Assembly (NCBI GenBank): GCA_016787895.1
Contig: JAEUTN010000005.1
Location: 124,001 to 188,000 of the forward strand
DNA: 64,000 bases
Source: Bacteroidia bacterium
Lineage (GTDB): Bacteria; Bacteroidota; Bacteroidia; B-17B0; Aurantibacillaceae
Reading direction: 5' to 3'
Part shown: in pieces, positions 47,499 to 55,467 of the stretch
How positions within the stretch are numbered: position 1 is the first letter of the stretch
Layout of the letters: the number at the start of each line of letters is the position of its first letter
Notes under the pieces: generated by a model
Database searches by the model: none
Told to the model about the DNA's origin: nothing
The model's input: the letters and a program-made list of their open reading frames with translations, nothing else
Program-made: the position numbers and the translations under genes

Positions 47499-48875
47499 TT
47501 GGCACAAACCGTAACCATTCAGGGTTTGGCGCATCAATCGTATGCCGGAAAAATCATTCAGGTTTTTTCTGAACGGGATCAGATCACCCACCTGGAGCAA
47601 AAGGAAGCCATTGACACCATTGCCCCTGATGGTTATTTCGAAGTACATTTGATTAGCAACCACATACAACGTCTGAAATTGAAAATTGAACAGGCTACCT
47701 TTTATCTTTATACCCAGCCTGATTTTGTATATGGCATTACAGTTCCGGAACTGGACCCAGCGCTGAAATACGACAATGATGCCGAACTGCTTTTGGATAT
47801 CGGAATTTTAGGACACGACACCACGGAGTTAAACGTTCTGGTTATGGATTTTGAACAACTCTACAATGGGTTTTTTGCAGGAGAGGAGGAACGGTTTTTA
47901 TCGCGGCAAAGGATGTTCAAACGAGCCGACTCCCTGCAAAAAGTGTGCGACCTCCGTTACCGGGCAATTCAAAGCAGTTATTTCAGAAACCATGTGAATT
48001 ATAGCATCGCCTCTATTAACGCCAGTGTTTCCCGTGGTGAAAATTACCTGATCAATGGATATATCCTGAACAAACCGATTTTGTATACCAACAAAGCCTA
48101 CATGGATTTTTTCTCCTCCTGTTTCACCGGCTATCTCAAAGCGGCTTCCACAGGAAAATCAGCTCAGTCGCTTCAAAACCTGATTAATTCAGAAGCAAAC
48201 TACCAGCGGCTTTCTGTTTATTTTAAAGACGATAAGTTTTTAAAGAACGATACCTTGAGGGAATTGGTTATACTTCACAACTTGTGGCATTTTTCCTTTG
48301 AGGAGGAATACGATCAAAACGCTGTAAAAAAACTTATTTCACAAATCGCTTCCGAAACCAGGGTAGAGGAACACCGCCGCATGGCCAACAACATGCTCAG
48401 CTTTATGAATAAATTGCTGGTGGGATCCGATGCTCCGCTTTTCTCAGCCAGGGCAGCTAATGGAAAGATGGGCAGTTTGCAGCAATTTAAAGGCAAATGG
48501 GTGTACCTGAATTTTTTCTCCACCGGTAATGCACAAAGCTTGAGAGAAATGCCGAAAATCGCTTCACTTAAAAAGAAGTTTGGCGATAAGGTGGTGTTTT
48601 TAAGTGTTTGTCTCGACGATAGTGTAAAATCTTACCTGAATTATTTACGCTCCAATCCACGATATGATTGGCCCATCTGGTTCAGCAACGAAAAAGGCCT
48701 CAGCAAAACAGCCAAGGAGGCTTATTTTGTGAGCGGTACCGAAGCCTATTTTTTAATCAGTAATTTCGGAGCTCTGGCCTTAGCTCCGGCGCCATCTCCT
48801 TCCGAAGGAATTGAGTACAGGTTCAACCTCATGTTTAAACCCAAACGTAAAAACACCAAAACCGGAATTCGCTGA
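47499..48875 (+). CDS. DUF4369/thioredoxin-fold exported protein without CxxC; true start unclear
   Basis: A protein of at least 458 residues. A DUF4369-like beta domain (about 1-110) is followed by a helical middle and a TlpA-like thioredoxin fold (about 310-440; GKWVYLNFFSTGNAQSLREMP). The redox WCxxC is replaced by STGNA, so it cannot act as a disulfide reductase. TTG at 47499 is the first conventional start, but the frame is open back to 47418 and encodes a clear signal peptide there (hydrophobic FTYLFISLL, then LAQ), with no ATG. An ATG at 47425, overlapping the stop of the MbnP-like gene, is in another frame and stops after nine codons. A one-base indel between 47427 and 47455 would repair it. 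Confidence 0.75.
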   Translation: MAQTVTIQGLAHQSYAGKIIQVFSERDQITHLEQKEAIDTIAPDGYFEVHLISNHIQRLKLKIEQATFYLYTQPDFVYGITVPELDPALKYDNDAELLLDIGILGHDTTELNVLVMDFEQLYNGFFAGEEERFLSRQRMFKRADSLQKVCDLRYRAIQSSYFRNHVNYSIASINASVSRGENYLINGYILNKPILYTNKAYMDFFSSCFTGYLKAASTGKSAQSLQNLINSEANYQRLSVYFKDDKFLKNDTLRELVILHNLWHFSFEEEYDQNAVKKLISQIASETRVEEHRRMANNMLSFMNKLLVGSDAPLFSARAANGKMGSLQQFKGKWVYLNFFSTGNAQSLREMPKIASLKKKFGDKVVFLSVCLDDSVKSYLNYLRSNPRYDWPIWFSNEKGLSKTAKEAYFVSGTEAYFLISNFGALALAPAPSPSEGIEYRFNLMFKPKRKNTKTGIR

Positions 48876-48877
48876 AT

Positions 48878-49597
48878 ATGGCATTAAGCATCAACAAAGA
48901 TTCCATTTGGGAAGAACAGATCGTTTACGAGGACAATCACATCCTCATCATCAATAAAATGCCTTCTGAATTGGTGCAGGGTGATAAAACCGGGGACATG
49001 CCCCTAAGCGAAAAGATCAAAAATTACCTCAAAATTAGAGAGAACAAACCCGGCAATGTGTTTTGCGGGGTCATTCACCGACTTGATCGGCCGGTGAGTG
49101 GTTTGGTTATTTTTGCAAAAACCAGCAAGGCCCTTTCCCGCTTTAATGAGTTGTTTCGTGAAAAAGACATTCAGAAATCCTATCTCGCCGTAGTGAAAAA
49201 CAGGCCACCAAAAGAGAAGGATACCCTTGTACATTATTTGCTGAAGAATGAAAAAACCAACACCTCCAAAGCTTTTGTGAAACCGGTGACGCATGCTTTG
49301 AAAGCCAGTTTAGATTACGAACTCATGGCCTCTTCAGATAATTACCATTTATTGAAAATCAATTTGCATACCGGTCGCCACCACCAAATCAGGGCGCAAC
49401 TTTCAGCCATTGCATGTCCCATCAAAGGGGATTTGAAATACGGGTTTCCCCGAACCAATGAGGGTGGTTTTATTCATTTGCACAGTTTTGGTATTGCCTT
49501 TGTACATCCCATAAAAAAAGAAGCATTATACATTACGGCCTGGCCACTAAGCGCTGATCCGGTGTGGAATTATTTTAAGAATCAGCTTTCAGAATAA
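48878..49597 (+). CDS. RluA-family pseudouridine synthase
   Basis: A 239-residue RNA pseudouridine synthase of the RluA/RluC/RluD superfamily without an S4 domain. The catalytic aspartate lies in GVIHRLDRPVSGLV (near residue 69), and the C-terminal LHTGRHHQIRAQL is also typical. Substrate RNA and position are unknown. It starts two bases after the previous stop and is followed 11 bases later by the arginase-fold gene, so it sits inside a plus-strand run. Confidence 0.9.
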   Translation: MALSINKDSIWEEQIVYEDNHILIINKMPSELVQGDKTGDMPLSEKIKNYLKIRENKPGNVFCGVIHRLDRPVSGLVIFAKTSKALSRFNELFREKDIQKSYLAVVKNRPPKEKDTLVHYLLKNEKTNTSKAFVKPVTHALKASLDYELMASSDNYHLLKINLHTGRHHQIRAQLSAIACPIKGDLKYGFPRTNEGGFIHLHSFGIAFVHPIKKEALYITAWPLSADPVWNYFKNQLSE

Positions 49598-49608
49598 GCA
49601 CAACATTC

Positions 49609-50649
49609 ATGGATCAAGTTTTAAAAGTATACAGCGAGTCAGACCTTCAACTCTTCACCCGAAAACGGGAAGGGGAGCTGAAGTTGGGCGAGAAAGTAGA
49701 AAGCTGCGGTACTGACTGGAAACAAAGTTTGAAAAAAAGCAAAGCTCAATTCGTTTTGCTCGGTATACCGGAAGATATTGGCGTAAGGGCCAATCAGGGC
49801 AGAGGTGGCGCACACACCGCCTGGAAACCGGCACTGGAGAGTTTTTTAAATCAGCAAAACAATGTGTATTTATCCGGAGAGGACTTTTTAATACTGGGCG
49901 AAATTCAGGTGGAGGATTTGATGTTGGCTGCGGAAGGTAAAACCGGAAAAGAAAAGAACGATCTCAAAAATCTCAGGGAACTGGTTAAGGAACTCGACTC
50001 AAGGGTGAGTGAAGTGATAAAGTCCATCATACTTCAGGGCAAAGTTCCTATCGTTATTGGAGGAGGACACAACAATGCCTACGGAAACCTGAAGGGTGCT
50101 TCTCTGGCCTTAAAACAAAAAGTGAATTGTGTGAACTGCGATCCACACCTTGATTTCAGGGCTTTGGAAGGTCGTCACAGTGGCAATGGCTTCTCGTATG
50201 CATTTGAAGAAGGCATATTGAATAAATACGCGGTGTTGTGCATGCACGAACAATATAACAACAAGGCCGGTATTGAAAAATTTCGCACCGAAGCTCAGCG
50301 TTTGTACTACACCACTTACGAAGAGGTGTTTGTGCAGGAGACCATCACTTATAAACAGGCCATGGATCAGTGCTTGGCTTTTCTGGGCGAAGGCCCCTGT
50401 GGTTTGGAAATCGACCTTGACTCTATTATCAATGTGCCAAGTTCAGCGAAAACCAGCAGTGGTTTAAGTCCTCTTGAAGCCCGACAGTATATTCACCGTG
50501 CCGCCCAACACAACAAAGTGCTGTATCTGCATCTGGCTGAAGCCGCTCCGGTTTTGTCTCACATCAAAGCCGACAATAAAACGGGAAAATTGATCGCCTA
50601 TCTGATCAGTGATTTTGTAAAAGGTTATCAAAAGAGTAAAGAACAATAA
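49609..50649 (+). CDS. Arginase/formimidoylglutamase-family hydrolase
   Basis: A 346-residue ureohydrolase-fold enzyme with a two-manganese site. The metal-ligand motifs are variant: IGGGHNNAYG (GGDHS-type, about residues 144-153), NCDPHLDFRALEG (DxHxD-type) and LEIDLDSIINVP (DxDxxD-type). The specific product could be formimidoylglutamase (histidine breakdown) or another amidinohydrolase; no hut or arginine genes are near. The gene lies 11 bases behind the pseudouridine synthase gene. Confidence 0.85.
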   Translation: MDQVLKVYSESDLQLFTRKREGELKLGEKVESCGTDWKQSLKKSKAQFVLLGIPEDIGVRANQGRGGAHTAWKPALESFLNQQNNVYLSGEDFLILGEIQVEDLMLAAEGKTGKEKNDLKNLRELVKELDSRVSEVIKSIILQGKVPIVIGGGHNNAYGNLKGASLALKQKVNCVNCDPHLDFRALEGRHSGNGFSYAFEEGILNKYAVLCMHEQYNNKAGIEKFRTEAQRLYYTTYEEVFVQETITYKQAMDQCLAFLGEGPCGLEIDLDSIINVPSSAKTSSGLSPLEARQYIHRAAQHNKVLYLHLAEAAPVLSHIKADNKTGKLIAYLISDFVKGYQKSKEQ

Positions 50650-50694
50650 AAAGAGAGACTGTTTTAAATAATCAATTCAATCAACACTCAGCGC

Positions 50695-52020
50695 ATGGAA
50701 AACAGCTTTCAACACATGAACCTCAGTAAACCGCTTTTAAGGGCTCTGGAGGATCTTCAGCTTTCGGCACCCACACCCATTCAGGAGAAAGCGTTTCCGG
50801 TTATCATGTCCGGCAGAGATGCGGTGGGAATTTCCCAAACCGGCACAGGTAAAACCCTGGCCTATTTGTTACCAATTCTCAGGCAACTCGAGTATTCCGA
50901 ACAAAGGCACCCACGCGTGTTAATTCTGGCTCCAACACGGGAGTTAGTGGCGCAAATTCTGGATAATCTTCAAAAACTTTCCAAGTATATGTCCATTCGT
51001 TCGTTTGGTGTATACGGTGAATCCAACATCAATACGCAGAAACAACACATACACGCGGGCCTTGATATTCTGATTGCCACGCCGGGTCGTTTGATTGATT
51101 TAATCATTAGCCGTTCTGTTCTGCTTACTTCCATCAAAAAACTGGTGGTGGACGAAGTGGACGAAATGTTTGCTTTGGGCTTCCGAACACAAATCACTCA
51201 AATTTTAGATGCACTTCCCCTTAAGCGCCAGAACATTTCATTTTCTGCTACTCTGAGTGAAGAAACGGAAAGTTTGATACAATTGTATTTTAAAGATCCT
51301 GTGTTTGTGGAGTTGGTATCGCGGGGAAGTCCTATTGAAAAAATTAAACAGGCTTATTACCTGGCTCCGAACATGAACACGCGTTTGAATTTGTTGAAGT
51401 ACCTGATACAACACCAAAAAGATTTTTCGAAAGTATTGGTGTTCGTAAAAAACAAAGATCTGGCCAATGAGCTGGAAGAAGCACTCAGCGAATTTGGTGA
51501 ACAGGTGGGGATTATTCATTCGAACAAAAGCCAGGCCAACCGCTTTAAAAGCATAGAATTGTTTGAAAACGGCACCCACCGTATTTTGATTGCAACGGAT
51601 GTAGTAGCCCGGGGATTGGACTTTAAAAACCTGAGCCATGTGGTGAATTTCGATTTTCCAAAACAAGCGGCCACCTACATACACCGTATTGGCAGAACGG
51701 GGAGGGCCGATAAAAGCGGAAATGCACTGAGTTTACTTACCGAACCGGAACTGCCCCAACTCAAGGCTGTTGAAAAATACATGGGAGTGAAGATCAAAAA
51801 AGAAATGCTACCCAAAACCCTGGAAATTTCGGATGAATTACGTACGGAAGAAATGCCCAAAACCCGGATAAAAAAAATAAAAGTATCCAAGTTTGATGTT
51901 CCTACAGGTGCTTTTCATGAAAAGAAGGGAAAAAACAAAAAGATTCAATTAGGTGGCAAGCGACGTCAGGAAAAACAACGAAGGGCTTTAGAAAAAAGCA
52001 GAAGCAAACGAAAGCGATAG
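50695..52020 (+). CDS. DEAD-box-type RNA helicase (DEVD variant)
   Basis: A 441-residue ATP-dependent RNA helicase. Visible motifs are Q-motif region LSAPTPIQEKAFP, motif I ISQTGTGKT (about 46-54), Ia APTREL, II VDEVDEMF (DEVD in place of DEAD), III SFSATLS, V ATDVVARGLDF and VI HRIGRTGRA. The basic C-terminal tail (about 390-441, many KK/KR) probably binds RNA. The DEAD-to-DEVD change is seen in some relatives and keeps the catalytic Asp-Glu pair. No clear ribosome- or cold-shock-related neighbour. Confidence 0.93.
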   Translation: MENSFQHMNLSKPLLRALEDLQLSAPTPIQEKAFPVIMSGRDAVGISQTGTGKTLAYLLPILRQLEYSEQRHPRVLILAPTRELVAQILDNLQKLSKYMSIRSFGVYGESNINTQKQHIHAGLDILIATPGRLIDLIISRSVLLTSIKKLVVDEVDEMFALGFRTQITQILDALPLKRQNISFSATLSEETESLIQLYFKDPVFVELVSRGSPIEKIKQAYYLAPNMNTRLNLLKYLIQHQKDFSKVLVFVKNKDLANELEEALSEFGEQVGIIHSNKSQANRFKSIELFENGTHRILIATDVVARGLDFKNLSHVVNFDFPKQAATYIHRIGRTGRADKSGNALSLLTEPELPQLKAVEKYMGVKIKKEMLPKTLEISDELRTEEMPKTRIKKIKVSKFDVPTGAFHEKKGKNKKIQLGGKRRQEKQRRALEKSRSKRKR

Positions 52021-52029
52021 GAATTGTTA

Positions 52030-52716
52030 TCAGTTGTTCGGACAACCGGCATCCACCCAGGATTTTATTTTCGAGATGTCGCAGCTTGGCAGCTTGGTGG
52101 AAGGAGCCGGCGGCATGGCTTGTGCCTGACCATTTTGAGCAACTGCATTGTATAGTTTTCCGTTATCACCAACCGTTTTAACACCTGCGTGATTGGAAAG
52201 GTTGATGCCTCCGCTTGGTGAAGTTCCGCTGTGGCAGGACTGGCAATTGCTCAGTATATCAGTAATGTCTTTTGAATAAGAAACTGTTCCGGTAGTGCAG
52301 GCCCCCGTGTCGGCAAGGCAATAGTTGTTGAGCGCCCCCTGTGATATCCATTTACTGATTTTATCTATTTGTTCCTGACTTAAAGCGGGTGCTGGTGCAG
52401 GAGGCATCCTTTTGTTAGGATCAGAATCAGTTATTACCTCCATAATTTCGCTGTCACCGGGATTACCGGGTTTTACTATTTCCATAATTCCCTCGTAATT
52501 ACTCAGGTTTAATCCTTCCACTTTCGAAGTGGCATCGTGACAACCGCTTTTCGCGCAGCCAGAGCTGACAATTGGAAGTACATCGTTTTGGAAGTACACT
52601 TTGTTAGGATCACAGGGTTCAGGGGGAACCGGTGTTTTGTCCTTAGTACATTGGGTCAGGCCCAGTAGTCCGAAACAGCTGATCACTGTCAAAAAAATAA
52701 TAGACGCCTTTTTCAT
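52030..52716 (-). CDS. c-type cytochrome-like lipoprotein
   Basis: A 228-residue lipoprotein (lipobox LTQC, about residue 23). Two heme-binding motifs are seen: CAKSGCHD (near residue 54, CxxxxCH) and CQSCHSGTS (near residue 158, CxxCH), giving two cytochrome c-like (PSCyt1-type) domains. Methionine-bearing segments RMPPAPAP and AMPPAPST, one per domain, could supply the distal heme ligands. The protein likely carries electrons at the envelope. It follows the DUF5777 barrel gene by 4 bases in one operon, an association common in Bacteroidota. Confidence 0.85.
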   Translation of the reverse strand: MKKASIIFLTVISCFGLLGLTQCTKDKTPVPPEPCDPNKVYFQNDVLPIVSSGCAKSGCHDATSKVEGLNLSNYEGIMEIVKPGNPGDSEIMEVITDSDPNKRMPPAPAPALSQEQIDKISKWISQGALNNYCLADTGACTTGTVSYSKDITDILSNCQSCHSGTSPSGGINLSNHAGVKTVGDNGKLYNAVAQNGQAQAMPPAPSTKLPSCDISKIKSWVDAGCPNN

Positions 52717-52720
52717 ACAA

Positions 52721-53638
52721 TCAATTCACAATATTAAAAATCCTCGAAATATTAAATCCAAAACGGAACTGTCCCACCAGCCAGTTTTCCTGGCATTCGG
52801 TCAGGTACTGGCTTTCCAGCAAACCTTTGTTGTTGCTGAACAAAAGGTGAAACACGTGTCCCCCGGTTTCAATTTCAATGCCTACACCCAGGGGAGCGTA
52901 ATACCCTAAATCGCTTGTTTTGGTTTTATCAAAGTTGTAATAATAATCAAATATCACTCCAATGCGTTTGGTGAATTTGTAGCGCAAACCCAGACCTAGA
53001 GAAAAGCTGGTGTTGTTTTCATTGTAGTTCACCAGATTTCGATGAACCAAAGTAGGGGCAAGTTGAATGGAAAGATTATTGCCAAACTTGCGCGCCAGCA
53101 AAACCTGCGAAACATAATTCAAACGGTGCGCACCATTATCGCTGAAATAGATAGTGGATGTGCTATCACTGGAGGAGGCCATGGTGCAAAGTTCAGCAGA
53201 GAGAAAGAGGGAGGCGCTAAAGGGCATGGAATTATCGTCCTTTTGTTTAAGCAATTTAATTTTGGTATTAAAATCCAGAATTTGCCGGCGCAAATAAGCG
53301 CCCTTGCTTCTTCCAAAACCTACGGCCCAGTTGTCGTTGATGCCATAATCGAAAGCAATGCGGATGTCGGTAACATTGTCAAAGCCATACAAGGTGCTGA
53401 TGCCTCCTGCATCTCCGGCAATATCGTCGAAGCGGTGAGAGATTCTGAAATCCAATTCCCCGCGTTTAACTTGTTCGATGGTGACCATGTTTACCAAACG
53501 TGTGGTTTTAAAGGTGGCCGTTACCGGTTTGGCTTTGGCCGGACCCTCCATGGCCATCATCAGGCTGTCGAGATTTTGGGAATAAATGGCTTCAATGCCG
53601 AGAAACAGGCCGGAAAATAAAATGGTTTTGAGTGTCAT
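52721..53638 (-). CDS. DUF5777-family outer-membrane beta-barrel protein
   Basis: A 305-residue exported barrel. The frame is open to 53653 but the better start is the ATG at 53638 (MTLKTILFSGLFLG), giving a signal peptide ending YSQ. Family features include TIEQVKRGELDFRISHRF and GISTLYGFDNVTDIRIAFDYG (in part), followed by alternating beta strands to the end. It forms an operon with the cytochrome-like lipoprotein. The function of DUF5777 is unknown; the pairing suggests surface electron transfer or porin activity (inference). Confidence 0.82.
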   Translation of the reverse strand: MTLKTILFSGLFLGIEAIYSQNLDSLMMAMEGPAKAKPVTATFKTTRLVNMVTIEQVKRGELDFRISHRFDDIAGDAGGISTLYGFDNVTDIRIAFDYGINDNWAVGFGRSKGAYLRRQILDFNTKIKLLKQKDDNSMPFSASLFLSAELCTMASSSDSTSTIYFSDNGAHRLNYVSQVLLARKFGNNLSIQLAPTLVHRNLVNYNENNTSFSLGLGLRYKFTKRIGVIFDYYYNFDKTKTSDLGYYAPLGVGIEIETGGHVFHLLFSNNKGLLESQYLTECQENWLVGQFRFGFNISRIFNIVN

Positions 53639-53726
53639 TTTTTGCTGAAACATCCTCTGAAAATTTATTCAAGATAAGAAAAATGTTACAACATCTATCT
53701 GATTTTTATCAGAAAATTGAAACTAG

Positions 53727-53891
53727 TTTGAATTCGCAGGATTTTTGGGGTTTTGTGTGGTATTGAATTTGATTGACACAAATAATTCTAATATAATTAC
53801 ACTTACCAATGGCCAGAATAACCTCACCGCGTTAACTCTGCTCCGAATTGCTGAAGCTTTGGAGGTGGAACCAAAAGGGCTTTTGAGGTGA
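53727..53891 (+). pseudogene. Remnant of an XRE-family helix-turn-helix regulator
   Basis: An open stretch with no start codon encodes the last part of an XRE-type DNA-binding domain ending NNLTALTLLRIAEALEVEP and GLLR-stop. It fits the usual NP(S/T)LxTLLxIAxALEVxPxELL helix 4-5 pattern. The N-terminal half (helices 1-3) is missing or degraded and a stop codon precedes it at 53724. It lies in AT-rich DNA before the unrecognised lipoprotein gene and supports decay of a mobile element. Confidence 0.5.
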
Positions 53892-53936
53892 ATTGCAACA
53901 GGCCAAATTAATTGAAAGTAAACAGATACCATCTAC

Positions 53937-54866
53937 ATGACATTAATAAAGCTAGGATTTCTTGTGATATTGTTTGCGATGTTTGGATGTGGGGATCCAA
54001 CATCAGACAAAGAACTTAATGAAAGACCAAGCGTTATTTCATTTGATGTTTTTGAAGATGACTCAACGATTGCAGTCCTTACCTGTAAGCGGGGAACTTA
54101 CACTGTTGCTGTTCATCATATAAATAGCAGGAGTAAAAGAGTAGTTTACGAGTCCGCGGAGGATGAAATGATTCTTAATATCGATATTTCACCTGATGAA
54201 GAGCGTATTCTGCTTACAACCACCAAAGAAAGTAACTATACCAGCTCCACTTTAAAAGTAATCAACCTTAAAAAACCATCAGTCATCTCCTTACCAATCA
54301 AAGACTATATATTAATCAAAGCTGAATTTGTCGCATTTCAGAATCAAATTGTTATGTTAATGGCTAAGGAAATTAATCACTACTCTCCCATTGCCTCTGA
54401 TTTACCGCATAATTATGATTTTTATCTTATTAACTTATCAGATTCATCCATAAATAGAATATCAAATTTAAAAGCATATAATATTACGGATATATGTTTC
54501 TATAGTGGGGCACTTTACTTTAACCGGGACTTTGAAGGGCCTTATAAGATAAATTATGACGGTACTACTTCAAGTTTTACGAATAATGGAAGGTGTTCAG
54601 TTTTAAAATCAACAATGGATTGCGGGAGTTTTTATATAAGACACAACGAGTTATATTATACCAATAGTGGTGGGTATACAATCTTCAGATATGACATGAA
54701 AACACGTACTAACGAGAAAGTCCTACAAGTCAATTTTCAGATCAGTAATTTGAGACCCGCGCTGAATCCAAATGAGATTTTATTTCTTAAATACGATAAG
54801 AGAGCTATACACAAACTCTATATAAATGAAGGGAAGATAAAGAGGCTTGATCTTGATTATTTTTGA
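53937..54866 (+). CDS. AT-rich lipoprotein of unknown family, propeller-like
   Basis: A 309-residue predicted lipoprotein (lipobox FGCG, about residue 18). I do not recognise the family. Beta-rich repeats such as TIAVLTCKRG, NIDISPDEERILLTTT and LRPALNPNEILFLKYD suggest a WD40/TolB-like propeller. Base and codon use is visibly more A/T-rich than neighbours (many ATA, AAT, TTA codons), and it sits between a broken XRE gene and the tRNA-Asp repeats, so it was probably acquired. The gene itself appears intact. Confidence 0.65.
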   Translation: MTLIKLGFLVILFAMFGCGDPTSDKELNERPSVISFDVFEDDSTIAVLTCKRGTYTVAVHHINSRSKRVVYESAEDEMILNIDISPDEERILLTTTKESNYTSSTLKVINLKKPSVISLPIKDYILIKAEFVAFQNQIVMLMAKEINHYSPIASDLPHNYDFYLINLSDSSINRISNLKAYNITDICFYSGALYFNRDFEGPYKINYDGTTSSFTNNGRCSVLKSTMDCGSFYIRHNELYYTNSGGYTIFRYDMKTRTNEKVLQVNFQISNLRPALNPNEILFLKYDKRAIHKLYINEGKIKRLDLDYF

Positions 54867-54969
54867 CAGCTGTATGCTACCTTCTCCTCTTACTTAAACT
54901 TAGTTAAACACCTACGCCGATAATCAAAGTTTTGAACAGTTTTCGGAAAGGTAAACAAAGATAAAGTGC

Positions 54970-55014
54970 CGGTACCCCCAGCGGTACCCCCAGCGGTACC
55001 CCCAGCGGTACCCC
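54970..55014. repeat. 12-bp tandem repeat (CGGTACCCCCAG)
   Basis: Three full copies of CGGTACCCCCAG and a nine-base partial copy follow one another without interruption. In one frame they would encode a Pro-Pro-Ala-Val repeat. The copies are identical, so the array is recent or actively maintained. Function unknown. Confidence 0.9.
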
Positions 55015-55059
55015 AAAAATCAAAAAAACCTGATTTTACAAGAGTTTTAAGGGGGTTTT

Positions 55060-55075
55060 TGCGGACTGGACGGGA
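55060..55075. repeat. Partial copy of the tRNA-Asp 3' end (direct repeat, possible att site)
   Basis: TGCGGACTGGACGGGA is identical to bases 55241-55256, which cover the 3' end of the tRNA-Asp gene. The rest of the tRNA is absent here. Duplicated tRNA 3' ends are the usual trace of integration by a tyrosine recombinase. No integrase gene remains between the copies. Confidence 0.6.
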
Positions 55076-55145
55076 TTGCTGCCCTTGGCAGCTGGTCCTT
55101 CAGGCCCAGAGTCACAATGCAAAAAGCAGCCTGCTTCGCAGTTCG

Positions 55146-55206
55146 CTTTTATTTTTCCTTCATGCCTGTAAAAGCAAGCTTTTACCGCATTCCGGAAAAA
55201 TAAAAG
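55146..55206. repeat. Nested palindromes beside tRNA-Asp
   Basis: An outer 13-bp perfect inverted repeat (CTTTTATTTTTCC at 55146-55158 and GGAAAAATAAAAG at 55194-55206) encloses an inner palindrome, GTAAAAGC-AA-GCTTTTAC (55168-55185). The right arm overlaps the tRNA terminator by five bases. It could be a recombination site, a REP-like element or a structured RNA. Confidence 0.7.
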
Positions 55207-55231
55207 AGCCACGCATTGCGTGGCTCTTTTT
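55202..55231 (-). terminator. Terminator of the tRNA-Asp gene
   Basis: AAAAGAGCCACGC and GCGTGGCTCTTTT form a 13-bp stem with a three-base loop. Read on the minus strand it lies 12 bases after the tRNA 3' end and finishes in a short T run. Confidence 0.85.
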
Positions 55232-55242
55232 GTATTTATCTG

Positions 55243-55316
55243 CGGACTGGACGGGACTCGAACCCGCGACCTCCGCCGTGACAGGGCGGCATTCTAACCA
55301 GCTGAACTACCAATCC
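55243..55316 (-). tRNA. tRNA-Asp (anticodon GTC)
   Basis: Read on the minus strand, a 74-base cloverleaf: acceptor arms GGATTGG and CCAGTCC with discriminator G, D-arm TAGTTCAGCTGGTTAGA, anticodon loop CTGTCAC with GTC (55280-55282), and T-arm GGGTTCGAGTCCC. CCA is not encoded. A terminator follows. A 16-bp copy of its 3' end is found 180 bases away. Confidence 0.97.
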
Positions 55317-55467
55317 GTGTTTTAAGAACCTTTCGATTCTGTCAAACGAGGTGCAAAAATACAAAAAGGGCAGCTCTTTGCAAGAACTTTTTTAAAAAGT
55401 TGATTCCACCCTGTCTGAACCTGAATTCCGCCATTCTGCGGTTTTGCCTATTTTCGCAATTCCATTC

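Larger units (their letters stand above)
54867..55242. other. Intergenic accessory stretch with repeats, no gene
   Basis: This 376-base stretch holds no credible gene. It contains a 12-bp tandem repeat, a 16-bp partial copy of the tRNA-Asp 3' end, nested palindromes and the tRNA terminator. An open frame from 54966 to 55325 reads through the repeats and antisense to the tRNA and is judged spurious. Confidence 0.7.

Noticed and set aside
51130-51160. DEVD motif as a broken helicase
   Set aside because: The catalytic Asp-Glu pair is kept and all other motifs are intact, so the helicase should be active.
53042-53620. Plus-strand 192-codon open frame
   Set aside because: It lies wholly inside the DUF5777 gene on the opposite strand and has no signal or domain.
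53723-53932. Minus-strand open frame
   Set aside because: It is a shadow of the XRE remnant on the other strand and has no recognisable features.
54970-55014. Possible CRISPR array
   Set aside because: The repeat units are 12 bp and contiguous with no spacers, and no cas genes are near.
54966-55325. Open frame of 119 codons with a Pro-Pro-Ala-Val repeat
   Set aside because: It reads through the 12-bp repeat and then antisense through tRNA-Asp, the usual source of false TGLEPATSAVTG-type proteins.
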